NCBI GenBank assembly: GCA_024229515.1 | Contig: JAAESI010000007.1 | Coordinates: forward strand, 1 to 56,568 | Reading direction: 5' to 3' | Origin: Pseudomonadota bacterium | Lineage (GTDB): Bacteria; Myxococcota_A; UBA796; UBA9615 | Length of the DNA: 56,568 bases | In this document: piece after piece, positions 33,697-42,227 of the stretch | Position numbering within the stretch: the first letter of the stretch is position 1 | Layout of the letters: every line of letters begins with the position of its first letter | The notes under the pieces: generated by a model | The model's input: only the letters and a program-made list of their open reading frames with translations | Databases searched by the model: none | Told to the model about the DNA's origin: nothing | Translations under genes and position numbers: made by a program

Positions 33697-34785
33697 CTAT
33701 TGCGTGAGCGCGCCGGCGAGCGTGTCGGCGAAGACGCGATTCCCCGCGCCGGAGTAGTGGATCGAATCCCCGGGGAAGCGCAGATCAGCCGGGCTGTGGG
33801 CGGCTCGCCAGGCGTCGATGGGGTCGACGACGGCGAAGCCCGCGGCGGTGGCGGCGCCGGCGACGCGGTCGTGGATGGCGGCCCACCGGTAGTCCTCCCA
33901 CAGCCGCAGCACGGGGGAGATCACGAACGTGGCGCGGGTCCCGTCGGCGGCGATGGCTGCGCCCAGGGCGGTGATGTCGGCCTCGACCCGGGCCCACGCC
34001 TCGGGGCGGGCGTACATCAGGAGGAACTCGTCGATGTAGTCGGCGCGGCGGTCGTAGCGAGCGCTGACCACGACGGTGCGGGCGCGGGCCAGCAGCTTGA
34101 GCGGGGCCTCCTGTTCGCGGCGTCCGAGCACCCACTCGACCGTCTCGGCGCGGATGGGGGCGAGGTTATCGAGCAGCTCGTCCTGGGCCTTCTTGCGCGC
34201 CTTGTCGTGCTCGTCGCCGTGCGCGCTCCAGGGGCCGCTCATGATGAGGATGTCGTTGAGGCAGAAGACGTGCACGACGTCGGTGGGGTGGAGGGGGCGG
34301 ACGGCCCGTTCGTAGCGCGCGACGGCATCGCCGGTGTCGTACCCGGTGACGCCGAAGTTGATCACCTCGGCTTCCGGCAGGCGGCCTTCGAGCTGGTGGG
34401 CGAGCGTCTCGGGGAAGCTCAGGTGCTCGCCCCAGGCGATGGAGTCACCGAGCACCGCGACGCGCCGACCGGGCGGGGTTGGTTCGAACTCGCGGGGGTC
34501 GCGCGCGCCGATGGCGTTGAACTCGCCGGCGCCGGGCATGGGCTCGTAGACGAGCCGCGGATCGTCCGACGGCCGGTACAGCGTTCGGTTCATCTGGGTG
34601 ATCTGCTGACGCCACTCCCACGCCTCGTGGGTGTCGCCCTTCTGGTCGTCCAGCACGAGCCGGAACACCCCCTCGGCGGCGGCGAGCGCGAGCAGGGTGG
34701 CGCCGATGGCGACGCCGAGGTTCTTCCCTACTGACAGGGGCCGCAGTCTCCGGGGCAGCTGTTGCAGTCCTCGGGGGGATTGCAC
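33697..34785 (-). CDS. SGNH/GDSL-type hydrolase, membrane-anchored
   Basis: About 362 residues with an N-terminal membrane helix ([20 protein letters not shown]) and an SGNH hydrolase domain: block [17 protein letters not shown] (nucleophile Ser), block II-like [15 protein letters not shown], block III CLNDIL, and block [15 protein letters not shown] with the Asp/His pair. These enzymes deacetylate or acylate surface polysaccharides and lipids. The start is unclear: GTG 34785 or 34803, both inside the 3' end of the overlapping Cys-rich lipoprotein gene, so translation is probably coupled to it. A second SGNH protein of similar size is encoded at 42228. Confidence 0.78.
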   Translation of the reverse strand: MQSPRGLQQLPRRLRPLSVGKNLGVAIGATLLALAAAEGVFRLVLDDQKGDTHEAWEWRQQITQMNRTLYRPSDDPRLVYEPMPGAGEFNAIGARDPREFEPTPPGRRVAVLGDSIAWGEHLSFPETLAHQLEGRLPEAEVINFGVTGYDTGDAVARYERAVRPLHPTDVVHVFCLNDILIMSGPWSAHGDEHDKARKKAQDELLDNLAPIRAETVEWVLGRREQEAPLKLLARARTVVVSARYDRRADYIDEFLLMYARPEAWARVEADITALGAAIAADGTRATFVISPVLRLWEDYRWAAIHDRVAGAATAAGFAVVDPIDAWRAAHSPADLRFPGDSIHYSGAGNRVFADTLAGALTQ

Positions 34786-35108
34786 TTGTGGTCCCCGCAG
34801 CACTTGCCGCAGTCCGAGGCGCAGGAGTTGCAGTCCTCAGGCGGCTCGCACTTGCCGTTGCCGCAGCAGGAGCCGCAGTCCGAGGCGCAGGTGTTGCAGT
34901 CCTCGGGGGCCTCGCACTTGCCGTCGCCGCACTCGGCGGCCGCGAGGGAGGCGAGGTAGCCGAGCTCGGCGTCGTTGAGATCGCCTTCGGCGACGCCGTC
35001 GTCCGACGAGGTCGCTGCTGTCGACGGGGCCGCGGGGACCTCTGGCGTGTTCGGGTCACACGCGGTGAGGGTGGCGAGCAGGGCGGCGAGGACGAGCAGT
35101 CGGGACAT
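34728..35108 (-). CDS. Cys-rich repeat lipoprotein
   Basis: A 126-residue predicted lipoprotein: signal peptide [17 protein letters not shown], a Thr/Ala/Pro spacer, then three tandem 21-residue repeats of the form CG(D/N)xKCExPEDCNxCxxDCGxC. Each repeat has six or seven Cys, spaced as in small disulfide or metal-binding EGF-like modules that occur in exported myxobacterial proteins. CTCCCGGAGG precedes ATG 35108. It overlaps the downstream SGNH gene. Ligand unknown; disulfide-stabilised adhesion or copper/zinc binding are possibilities. Confidence 0.7.
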   Translation of the reverse strand: MSRLLVLAALLATLTACDPNTPEVPAAPSTAATSSDDGVAEGDLNDAELGYLASLAAAECGDGKCEAPEDCNTCASDCGSCCGNGKCEPPEDCNSCASDCGKCCGDHKCNPPEDCNSCPGDCGPCQ

Positions 35109-35200
35109 GGAACCTCCGGGAGAGATCCTGCCTCAGGTGGAGGGCGAGGGTTCAATTCTGGACTGCAGCGCCGATAGGGGGCGTCAGGAGGAGTCTCGTC

Positions 35201-37027
35201 GTGCGCCCTGTTCTCTTGGTGGTGTTTGCCCTTGCCCTCTTGGGCTTCCCGTCCTGCGAAAGCCAGGACGACCCTCCGGTCCAGCTTTCCGGGGACGACG
35301 ACGACACCGCGGTCGGCGACGACGACGACGCCACCGCGAGCAGCGATGACGACGACAGTTCCGCCATCGGTGTTGGCAATGACGACGACGCCACCGAGCC
35401 GCCGCCGGTGGACGCCGACGGCGACGGGAGCTTTGAGGACGTCGACTGCGACGACGCCGACCCCGCCTCCTACCCGGGCGCCCCCGAGGTCTGCGACCTC
35501 ATCGACCAGGACTGCGATTCGGACTGGATCGAGACGTTCGACGACTTCGACGGCGACCTCGAGCCCGACTGCACCGATCTCGACGACGATGGGGATGGCC
35601 TCGCGGACATCGAGGAGCTCGGCTGGGACGTCGACGGCGACGGCGCCGCGGACGACGATTCCGACGGCGACGGCTTTACCAACGACTTCGACCTGGACTC
35701 GGACGGCGACGGCATCCCCGACGGGGACGAGGGGTTGACCGACACTGACGGCGACGGCTTCCCCGAGACGATCTGGGACGACGACGGCGACGGCATCCCC
35801 GAGTTCCTCGATACCTACGACGACTCGATCGTGCTCCCGGTCAACCTCATGGACCACATCGGCCGCATGGACGTGCTCCTGCCCTGGTGGGCGGAGGCGT
35901 CCGGCAGCACGTACGGCACCTGGGAGACCACGGGCTTGTCCCCCCGCGTCGACCACGACCGCTGGGAGTCGGACGGCACGTGGCTCATCGGCTGGACCGA
36001 CAACAACGGCAACGGGCACATCACCACCTACACCTGATGGGGCGCCTACCAGTCCGACCAGGTCTTCTGGGACCAGGCTGTCCGCGGCGCCATCGCCCAC
36101 GACGACGGCGGCTACGGGGTCCTCCTCCACGGCATCGACCCCGCGACGTCCGACTGGGCGATGTGGATGGCCCGCTACGACGTGTACGGCGCGGAGATGT
36201 GGACCACCAACCTCGACAGCGGCACCGCGGTCCCCGAGTACACCGTCGACAGCGAGAGCCCCGTGCTCGGCGACGCCCGCTTCGAGTACGGCGACGGCCG
36301 CTACGTCGCCTACTACACCGTGCGCAACGGCGGGGGGCACTACGGCGACCAGATGTCGTACGTCGACGACGACGGGAACATCCTGTCGGACGGCTTCGAC
36401 TTCGGCTGCGCCCATTCCATGGCCCAGGACGTTGCCTGGCACCCCGTCGAGGACCGCTTCGTCCCCGTCTGCAGCAGCGACGACCTCCCCACCCCCGGCA
36501 TCCTCGCGTGGGCCGACGCGGGGCGGCTGCTTCACGACGCCTGCGGCTCCGGCGTGGGCCTCGTGAGCACCCAACTGGGCCAGGTCGTGCCGACCAAGGG
36601 GAGCAGCTTCCTGGTCGCGTACAACGCCGAGATCGACTCCAGCGGCAACAACAACTGCTTCGGTCACGGGCTGACCGTCGGCGAGATCGACCTCGACGGG
36701 TACCCGACCGGCGTGAAGGCGGCGGTCAACCCATGGGCGAACGGCACCACCCAGCGTGACGCCGTGATCGCCCGGGTGGGTCCCGACGACGGCCCCGAGT
36801 GGTATCTCACGGGGTTCCGCAACATCCACGGCAACTACAAGATGTTCATCATCGATCGCTCGGTGAACGTCCTGTACGGGCCCCAGATCGTCAACTTCGG
36901 CCCCAACGGTGCCTTCTGGAGCCGCCGCGGCGACGACCTGCTGCGCCACCCCGACGGCCTCGTGAGCTGGGTCCACATCCCCGGCGGCAGCAACCAGCTG
37001 TTCCTGTTCTGGTTCGACATCGAGTAG
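35201..37027 (+). CDS. Asp-rich/TSP3 lipoprotein with one in-frame TGA (possible Sec)
   Basis: 608 codons in one frame from GTG 35201 (GGAGGAG upstream) to TAG 37027. There is a signal peptide with lipobox-like FPSC, an Asp-rich spacer, and a MopE-like metal-binding motif (DADGDGSFEDVDCDDADPAS). A run of DxDGDG thrombospondin type 3 calcium-binding repeats (~130-220) precedes a large C-terminal domain of beta character. Codon 279 (36035-36037) is TGA, flanked by GHITTYT and WGAYQSDQVFWDQ; coding pattern, codon bias and repeats of Trp/Tyr-rich sequence continue undisturbed afterwards. A hairpin follows 14 bases downstream. Either a Trp codon mutated (TGG to TGA) or the codon is read as selenocysteine. 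No homologue is recognised to decide. Confidence 0.6.
36052..36073 (+). promoter_or_regulatory. SECIS-like hairpin downstream of TGA 36035
   Basis: GTC (36052-36054) pairs with GAC (36071-36073) and CCAG (36058-36061) with CTGG (36067-36070), leaving a three-base bulge CGA on the 5' side and loop GTCTT. The apex reads AGGTCT, the same as the apical loop of the E. coli fdhF SECIS, and the 5'-side bulge is also a feature of that element. The loop begins 24 bases after the TGA. Chance occurrence is possible in GC-rich DNA. Confidence 0.35.
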
Positions 37028-37112
37028 GGCCGGCGTGGGATCGGCGAGGGGTCCCAAGACCGCGTTTGGCTTCTAGCGTTCAAGGGCAATCAATCCCCTG
37101 GAGGCCGACCCG

Positions 37113-37994
37113 ATGAATTCGATGCGTACCCTTGTCCTTTCCCTGATGGCTGTCGCGATGCTGCAGGTGGTTCCACCGCTGGCGTCGGACGCCGCCCGAA
37201 CCGTCGGCTTGGACGGCCTGTCCGCTGCCCTCGAGGGGGTTGGCGCCGCCGAAGCGGCGTTCATCCGCCGCACCAAGATCAAGCAGCGTGCATCGGGCCT
37301 CTACCGCGTCGTGGTCGTCGTCGGTGACGACTCCACGAACAACGAGGTCAGCCGCGTCGAGGTCACCATTCCCGGGCTGTCCGACTCCGGCGGCTCGGTC
37401 GGCGGCTCGGGGGACACCTCCGACACGTCGGACACCTCGACGGGAGCTTCGGCGTCGCTGGGCGCCTCGGCCGGTGCGACCGCCGAGGACGGCTCGGGAG
37501 ACACCGGGTCGGACGACCCGGACACCGCGGTCCTCGCGCTCAAGGTCGTGAAGTCGAACGGGAATAAGCGGTTCGTCTACAAGGACCTGACCTTCTCGGA
37601 CGGCTGGAAGTTCCAGGGCTCGACCGTCGACGTCATCGTGACGATGTACAACGAGCTCGGCGAGCAGGTGGGCGATCCGCTCGACCTGACGGTCGAGTTC
37701 GAAGGCGACGAGAACACGCCCACGGAGGCCGCGATGCTCCGCGAGGACCTCGAGGCGGCGCTCGGCCGTGAGGAGGCGCTGGAGAACACGCTCAACGCCG
37801 TCATCGAGGAGGCCCTGGCGCTGGAGCAGGAGCTCATCGACAACCCCGACACCACCGGCGAAGCCGTGCAGGGGTTCCTCGATTCCTTCTTCGACATCAC
37901 CTACACGATCGAGTTCGAGCCCGAGCCCGCGCCGACGGTGACCATCCCCGACTGCGCCGGCCCCGACGCCGTGGCCGGTCAGCCCTGCCTCTAG
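37113..37994 (+). CDS. Exported hypothetical protein
   Basis: A 293-residue protein with a signal peptide (MRTLVLSLMAVAMLQVVPPLASDA) and no lipobox. The middle is a Gly/Ser/Asp/Thr-rich low-complexity tract (GDTSDTSDTSTGASASLGAS) flanked by two beta-rich segments with similar openings (YRVVVVVGDDSTNNEVSRVEV and VLALKVVKSNGNKRFVYKDL). An acidic helix rich in Glu follows (REDLEAALGREEALENTLNA, possibly coiled coil). The C-terminus holds two Cys (PDCAGPDAVAGQPCL). GGAGG precedes ATG 37113. No family is recognised. Confidence 0.6.
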   Translation: MNSMRTLVLSLMAVAMLQVVPPLASDAARTVGLDGLSAALEGVGAAEAAFIRRTKIKQRASGLYRVVVVVGDDSTNNEVSRVEVTIPGLSDSGGSVGGSGDTSDTSDTSTGASASLGASAGATAEDGSGDTGSDDPDTAVLALKVVKSNGNKRFVYKDLTFSDGWKFQGSTVDVIVTMYNELGEQVGDPLDLTVEFEGDENTPTEAAMLREDLEAALGREEALENTLNAVIEEALALEQELIDNPDTTGEAVQGFLDSFFDITYTIEFEPEPAPTVTIPDCAGPDAVAGQPCL

Positions 37995-38003
37995 GAACCT
38001 GCG

Positions 38004-40031
38004 TCAGGCCGGCTCGGAACGCGAACCGAGCCGGCCTCGCGGCAGCAGCAACGCCGCCGCCCCCAGCCAGCCGAGCAGAAGCAGCCACCGAAGAGCCCGC
38101 CCATCCGAGGGACGGAAGCTCATCGAGACGGCCTCGGCGCCGGCCGGAACCGCGACCCCCCGCACGAACCCGTTGACGCGGAACACCTCCGCCGCGACGC
38201 CGTCGACCGTGGCTTCCCAGCCCGGGTACCAGGCCTCGTTGACGACGAGCACGCCCGCGGTCGGCGCTTCCAGCGTCACCTCGACCGTGTCGGTCGTCAG
38301 GGCGAACGACAGGGCCGGGATCCCGGCGTCGCCGTCCAGCGCCACGAACGCGTCCGGCGATCCCGCCGACGCTCCGGGAACCGGCGCCCCCGGCTCGACC
38401 ACCGCGACCATCGCGGGCGCGGCGCGGAGCACCCGGCTGAGGGCGTCGCTGCGGTGCGCGGCGGCGCTGACGGCGTCGGCAGGCACGAACCAGGCCGACG
38501 GATTCGCCCCCGGCAGCTCGATCACCCCGTGGCTCATCCGGTTGGCCCCCTCGATCGAGAGCAGCTGATCGGGCGGCGGCAGGAAGTGCCGGTCCCACCC
38601 GTGGATGAAGTGCGGCCCCGTCAGCGCGTACCGCACCGACAGCTGCTCGGCCATCCGCGGGTAGTCCCGGAGGGACCCGATGACCCGCTCGTACGACCGC
38701 AGCTGCAGGGGATCCTGGTAGCCCCGCAGGTCCCGGCGGCGCAGGCGCGTGCCGGAGCGGCAGCTGACGCCGAACTCGTCCAGGTAGCGCCACGTGGAGA
38801 CGACCTGGGTCAGGGGCGTCTCGTCCAGCCCGGGGTGCTCGCCGTCCCGCGTGTGCCGTTCCGGGGGGAGCGCGCGGCTGACGTCGACGAAGGTCAGCAG
38901 GCTCAGCGCCGCCGCGACGCCCAGCGTTCCGGTGCGGCTCCACCGCTCGCCCAGCACGGTCAGGCCGCCGGCCGCGAGCGCGCCCATCGCGGGGCCCAGC
39001 CACGCTTCGTAGCGGTGGGGGAGCCGGAACACGCCGACCCCGGGCACGACCTCGTAGGCGATCCGGAAGAGCGGCGTCGATGCCCCCAGGGTCAACAGGA
39101 CCGACGCGGCTGCCGCACCGGCGAAGAACCACCGCCCCGGGAGGGTGCCCGCCCGGACCGCCACCGCCGCCAGGGCCAGGGTCCCGAGCCCGACGTAGAG
39201 GTGGTTTCCGGGCTGCGGCCACAGCAGCGCGAGGAGATCGCCGGGAGCCAGCGCGCCTCCCGAGATCGAGGCGAAATCCCGCCCCGCCTGCACCGAGTGG
39301 GCGGCGAGGTTCGACGCGGGGATCAACACCACCGCCGTGAGCGCGGCGGTCAGGGCGGCGGCGAGCGCGGCGGCCTTCGCGACCGGGCGTCGGTCCTCTT
39401 GAACCCACGTGCGGGCGATCAGGTAGGCGCCGGTGAAGGTGCCCGCGAACCAGGCCGCGGGCGGGGACCCGACCCACACGCAGGCGGCTGTGGCGAGGGC
39501 GAGGGCGGCGGCGTCCTGGCGGCGGGCTCTTGTGGCGGTGCCTTCGGCGGCCCAGAGCATGAGCCCCAGCCACGCGATCCCGCCGGTGAGATTCAGCTCC
39601 CAGTTGTGGCGCAGGAACGGGGCGCACTCCATCACCGTGGCGCCCAGCAAGGCAGGCCCCCAGGCCATGCCCAGCCGACGGAGCCACAGCAGGCCGAAGG
39701 CGCCGGCGAAGAAGAACCCCAGCACCACCCGCCAGACCGCCCACCCCGGCCCGGGCGACGATCCCGCGACAGCGCAGATCGCCCAGTTCACCGGATGCCA
39801 GGTGCCCGCCTGGGGGTCCGCGTAGGACGGGTAGCCGGCTCGGTCGTAGGGGTTCCAGTACGGGATCGTGCCGTCGTGCAGCGACTCGCAGAGGTAGACC
39901 AGGTCGGGCCAGTACTGCTCGCCCACGTCCCACTCGAAGAACCGGCCCTGCAACACCACCGGGTACATCAGACCGACCGTCACGATCGCCAGCACGGCCA
40001 GCGCGGCCGCCGCCTGGAGCCGGTCGCTCAC
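38004..40031 (-). CDS. YfhO-like multi-pass membrane glycosyltransferase
   Basis: A 675-residue protein with about twelve membrane helices in the first ~400 residues and a C-terminal extracytoplasmic beta domain (VNEAWYPGWEATVDGVAAEVFRVNGFVRGVAVPAGAEAVSMSF) followed by one last helix. The DGTIPYWNPYDRAGYPSYADPQAG segment after the first helix and the WYPGWEATVDG motif are hallmarks of YfhO proteins. Family members work on polyprenyl-linked sugars for wall teichoic or lipoteichoic glycosylation; in this Gram-negative context the acceptor is unknown. GTG 40031 overlaps the stop of the preceding gene (GTGA). Its final codons form one arm of a terminator-like hairpin. Confidence 0.78.
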   Translation of the reverse strand: MSDRLQAAAALAVLAIVTVGLMYPVVLQGRFFEWDVGEQYWPDLVYLCESLHDGTIPYWNPYDRAGYPSYADPQAGTWHPVNWAICAVAGSSPGPGWAVWRVVLGFFFAGAFGLLWLRRLGMAWGPALLGATVMECAPFLRHNWELNLTGGIAWLGLMLWAAEGTATRARRQDAAALALATAACVWVGSPPAAWFAGTFTGAYLIARTWVQEDRRPVAKAAALAAALTAALTAVVLIPASNLAAHSVQAGRDFASISGGALAPGDLLALLWPQPGNHLYVGLGTLALAAVAVRAGTLPGRWFFAGAAAASVLLTLGASTPLFRIAYEVVPGVGVFRLPHRYEAWLGPAMGALAAGGLTVLGERWSRTGTLGVAAALSLLTFVDVSRALPPERHTRDGEHPGLDETPLTQVVSTWRYLDEFGVSCRSGTRLRRRDLRGYQDPLQLRSYERVIGSLRDYPRMAEQLSVRYALTGPHFIHGWDRHFLPPPDQLLSIEGANRMSHGVIELPGANPSAWFVPADAVSAAAHRSDALSRVLRAAPAMVAVVEPGAPVPGASAGSPDAFVALDGDAGIPALSFALTTDTVEVTLEAPTAGVLVVNEAWYPGWEATVDGVAAEVFRVNGFVRGVAVPAGAEAVSMSFRPSDGRALRWLLLLGWLGAAALLLPRGRLGSRSEPA
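38006..38037. terminator. Perfect 12-bp inverted repeat between convergent genes
   Basis: AGGCCGGCTCGG (38006-38017) and CCGAGCCGGCCT (38026-38037) are perfect inverted arms around an eight-base loop AACGCGAA. It lies just after the + gene ending at 37994 and inside the last codons of the - gene ending at 38004. No T-run follows on either strand, so it would be a GC-rich hairpin terminator of the type common in high-GC bacteria, or an mRNA end stabiliser. Confidence 0.5.
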
Positions 40032-41428
40032 GGGCCGTACAGCTCGAACGCCTGCGGCGCGTTGCCCACCCGGTAAGTGCCCAGCAGCTTCAGACCGGAC
40101 GCCGCCTCCTGCATCGCGGAGGCCCGCGGAGAACCGACCGCGATGAGCGCGTGAGTGAAGGACGGGGGCGTGGCCGAGTCCTCGAGGTGGCGCGCGTGGA
40201 CCGCCTCCACGGGGGCCTCCACGAAGCCGATCTCCGGCCTCCGCAGCTCCTCCGTCATCGGCCACGTGGTCAGCACCACGGCATCGGGAGGGATCTCGGC
40301 GAAGGCCAATTGGTGGCTCTCGATGACGTCGGCGTAGGCGAAGGTCAGCTCGGCTTCGTCGGCTCCGGGGACCGTCGTCAGCCCGTTCAGCCCGATCCCC
40401 ACCGCGAACGGCAGCACGATCAGGAAGCGGAGCGGCACCCCCCGCTCGATCAGCCCCACCGCCAGGATCATCAGCCCGGGGTGGGCCGGGAGCACGTACC
40501 GCTCCAGCCAGAACATCTTCGCGAAGAAGATCCCGTTGGCGATGACGAGCAGCACGAGGGCCGCGACGGCTCGCTGGTCCACGGGGGGCCGGTCGTGGCG
40601 GGGGCTCTTCCACAGCAGGTACCCGCCCCAGGCGGCTCCGAGGGTCAGGATCCAGCGGCCGTGCCAGGCGAACATCGACGGCAGCACGGTGAACGGATCG
40701 AGCGTGCGGTCGCGCAGCATCCCGGCGTGGTGGGGGAAGACGTAGTAGCCCGCCAGCGCCTTCTGCCAGACGAAGAACCCCACCAGCACCGCCACCGGGG
40801 CGGCCATCAGCAGCGCTTCGGACCAGGTCTTCCGGTTCGCGAGGGCGCCGTCCCGCCACGCCTGCCACAGCACCGCGCCGGTCAGGGTCGCCGGCACGAA
40901 CACGCCCGTCTCCTTGATCAGCACCAGCGCGCAGCCGCACAGCGCCGCGCCGACCAGGTGCCCGCGCGCGAACAGCAGCATCGCCAGCGCCGTGATGCCC
41001 GTGAGGAACATCTCCGGCAGCAGCATGTTCGCCATGGTCATGAACAGCGGGGTGCAGCCCAGCAGCAGCGCCGCCACCGCGCCGACGTGGCGGCCGTACA
41101 AGTCGTTGCCGAGCATCCAGGTGCAGACGAGGGCGAGGATGGCGAACGGCAGCACCAGCAGGTGGCCCACGATGGGAGCCGCGCCGAACGTCTTGAAGGC
41201 GACGCCCGAGACGAAGTACAGCAGCGGCGGGTGCCCCCGGCTCCAGTCCTCGGGGAAGACGCCGGGGCGGAAGTCGAGGCCGTTCTCCGCCAGCCAGAGC
41301 GCGCCCGGGACGTAGACGTCGGCCTCGTCCCAGAAGTAGGGGAGGGACAGCGGGCCGGGACGGACGATGCAGACCCAGAGGGTCGCGGCGACGATCGCGA
41401 TCAGCAGATCGCGCGCCCCTTCGCTCAC
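40028..41428 (-). CDS. GT39/ArnT-like membrane glycosyltransferase
   Basis: A 466-residue protein with ten or more membrane helices. The first luminal loop contains YFWDEADVYVPGALWLAEN with the acidic catalytic pattern (WDEA) of ArnT/PMT-2 enzymes, then SRGHPPLLYFVSGVAF. Such enzymes transfer a sugar from a polyprenyl-phosphate donor at the outer face of the inner membrane. The neighbour at 41425 encodes a dolichol-phosphate-mannose-synthase-like GT2 that could make the donor, and the two genes overlap by four bases (GTGA). The C-terminal ~120 residues are soluble. Confidence 0.8.
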   Translation of the reverse strand: MSEGARDLLIAIVAATLWVCIVRPGPLSLPYFWDEADVYVPGALWLAENGLDFRPGVFPEDWSRGHPPLLYFVSGVAFKTFGAAPIVGHLLVLPFAILALVCTWMLGNDLYGRHVGAVAALLLGCTPLFMTMANMLLPEMFLTGITALAMLLFARGHLVGAALCGCALVLIKETGVFVPATLTGAVLWQAWRDGALANRKTWSEALLMAAPVAVLVGFFVWQKALAGYYVFPHHAGMLRDRTLDPFTVLPSMFAWHGRWILTLGAAWGGYLLWKSPRHDRPPVDQRAVAALVLLVIANGIFFAKMFWLERYVLPAHPGLMILAVGLIERGVPLRFLIVLPFAVGIGLNGLTTVPGADEAELTFAYADVIESHQLAFAEIPPDAVVLTTWPMTEELRRPEIGFVEAPVEAVHARHLEDSATPPSFTHALIAVGSPRASAMQEAASGLKLLGTYRVGNAPQAFELYGP

Positions 41429-42216
41429 GAAGCGGCGGCCTCCACCCCTTCGGTCCAGGCGTCGAGCTTCGGGCCCGTGAGGTCGTAGCAGGCCGGCCTG
41501 GCCACGCCGAGGCGGTGCAGCGCGCCGAGCCCCGCGGCCTTGAGGCAGCCCAGGCCGTACCGCACGCCGACGTCCGCGGGCATCGTCTGCATGCCGTCGA
41601 AGTAGTGGGCGGGGCAGGAGATCTCGCCGATCTTGTAGCGATGGAGGATCGCGAGGGCGAGGACCTCGGTGTCGAAGTGGAAGCCGTTGCTCAGCTCCGC
41701 CATCGGGAGCTCCTCAAGCAGGCGGCGCGAAAACGCGCGGTAGCCCGTGTGGTATTCCGAGACGTGGCCGCCGAGCAGAGCGTTTTCGACGTGCGTCAGG
41801 AAGCGGTTCGCGGCCAGCTTCCACAGCGGCATGCCGCCCCCGAGGGCGCCGCCATCGAGCATGCGGCTGGCGAGCACGATGTCGTAGCCGCCGTGCACGA
41901 CCATCGACGCCATCACCGGCATCAGCTCCGGCTTGTACTGGTAGTCGGGGTGCACCATCACGGCCACGTCCGCGCCGAGCCGGAGGGCCTCGCGGTAGGT
42001 CGTCTTCTGGCCCGCGCCGTAGCCAAGGTTGCGGCTGTGGGAGAAGACGCGCACGCCCAGGTTGGTCCCGACCTCGACCGTGTCGTCCGTGCTGCCGTCG
42101 TCGGCCAGCAGGATCATGTCGGCGTAGCCCTGGGGCAGGGCTTCGACCGTGCGGGGCAGGGTCGTGGCCACGTTCAGGCCGGGCATGGTTACCGCGATCG
42201 TCGCACCGTCGAGCAT
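41425..42216 (-). CDS. Polyprenyl-phosphate sugar synthase-like GT2 glycosyltransferase
   Basis: A 263-residue GT-A enzyme: TIAVTMPGLNVATTLPRTVE, DMILLADDGSTDDTVEVGTN, LGYGAGQKTTYREALRLGADVAVMVHPDYQY, SRMLDGGALGGGMPLWKLAANRFLT and EYHTGYRAFSRRLLEELP. This is the pattern of dolichol/undecaprenyl-phosphate mannosyl- or glucosyltransferases without the C-terminal membrane pair. ATG 42216 has AGGAG nearby. It likely supplies the polyprenyl-linked sugar to the two membrane glycosyltransferases downstream in the operon (40028 and 38004). It is divergent from an SGNH gene, 11 bp away. Confidence 0.83.
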   Translation of the reverse strand: MLDGATIAVTMPGLNVATTLPRTVEALPQGYADMILLADDGSTDDTVEVGTNLGVRVFSHSRNLGYGAGQKTTYREALRLGADVAVMVHPDYQYKPELMPVMASMVVHGGYDIVLASRMLDGGALGGGMPLWKLAANRFLTHVENALLGGHVSEYHTGYRAFSRRLLEELPMAELSNGFHFDTEVLALAILHRYKIGEISCPAHYFDGMQTMPADVGVRYGLGCLKAAGLGALHRLGVARPACYDLTGPKLDAWTEGVEAAAS

Positions 42217-42227
42217 GGGGCTCCTCC

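Noticed and set aside
34445..37057. 870-codon minus-strand frame rich in Val/Ala/Gly
   Set aside because: It is the reverse reading of Asp-rich GAC/GCC codons (Val-rich opposite Asp-rich); no motif, no start signal.
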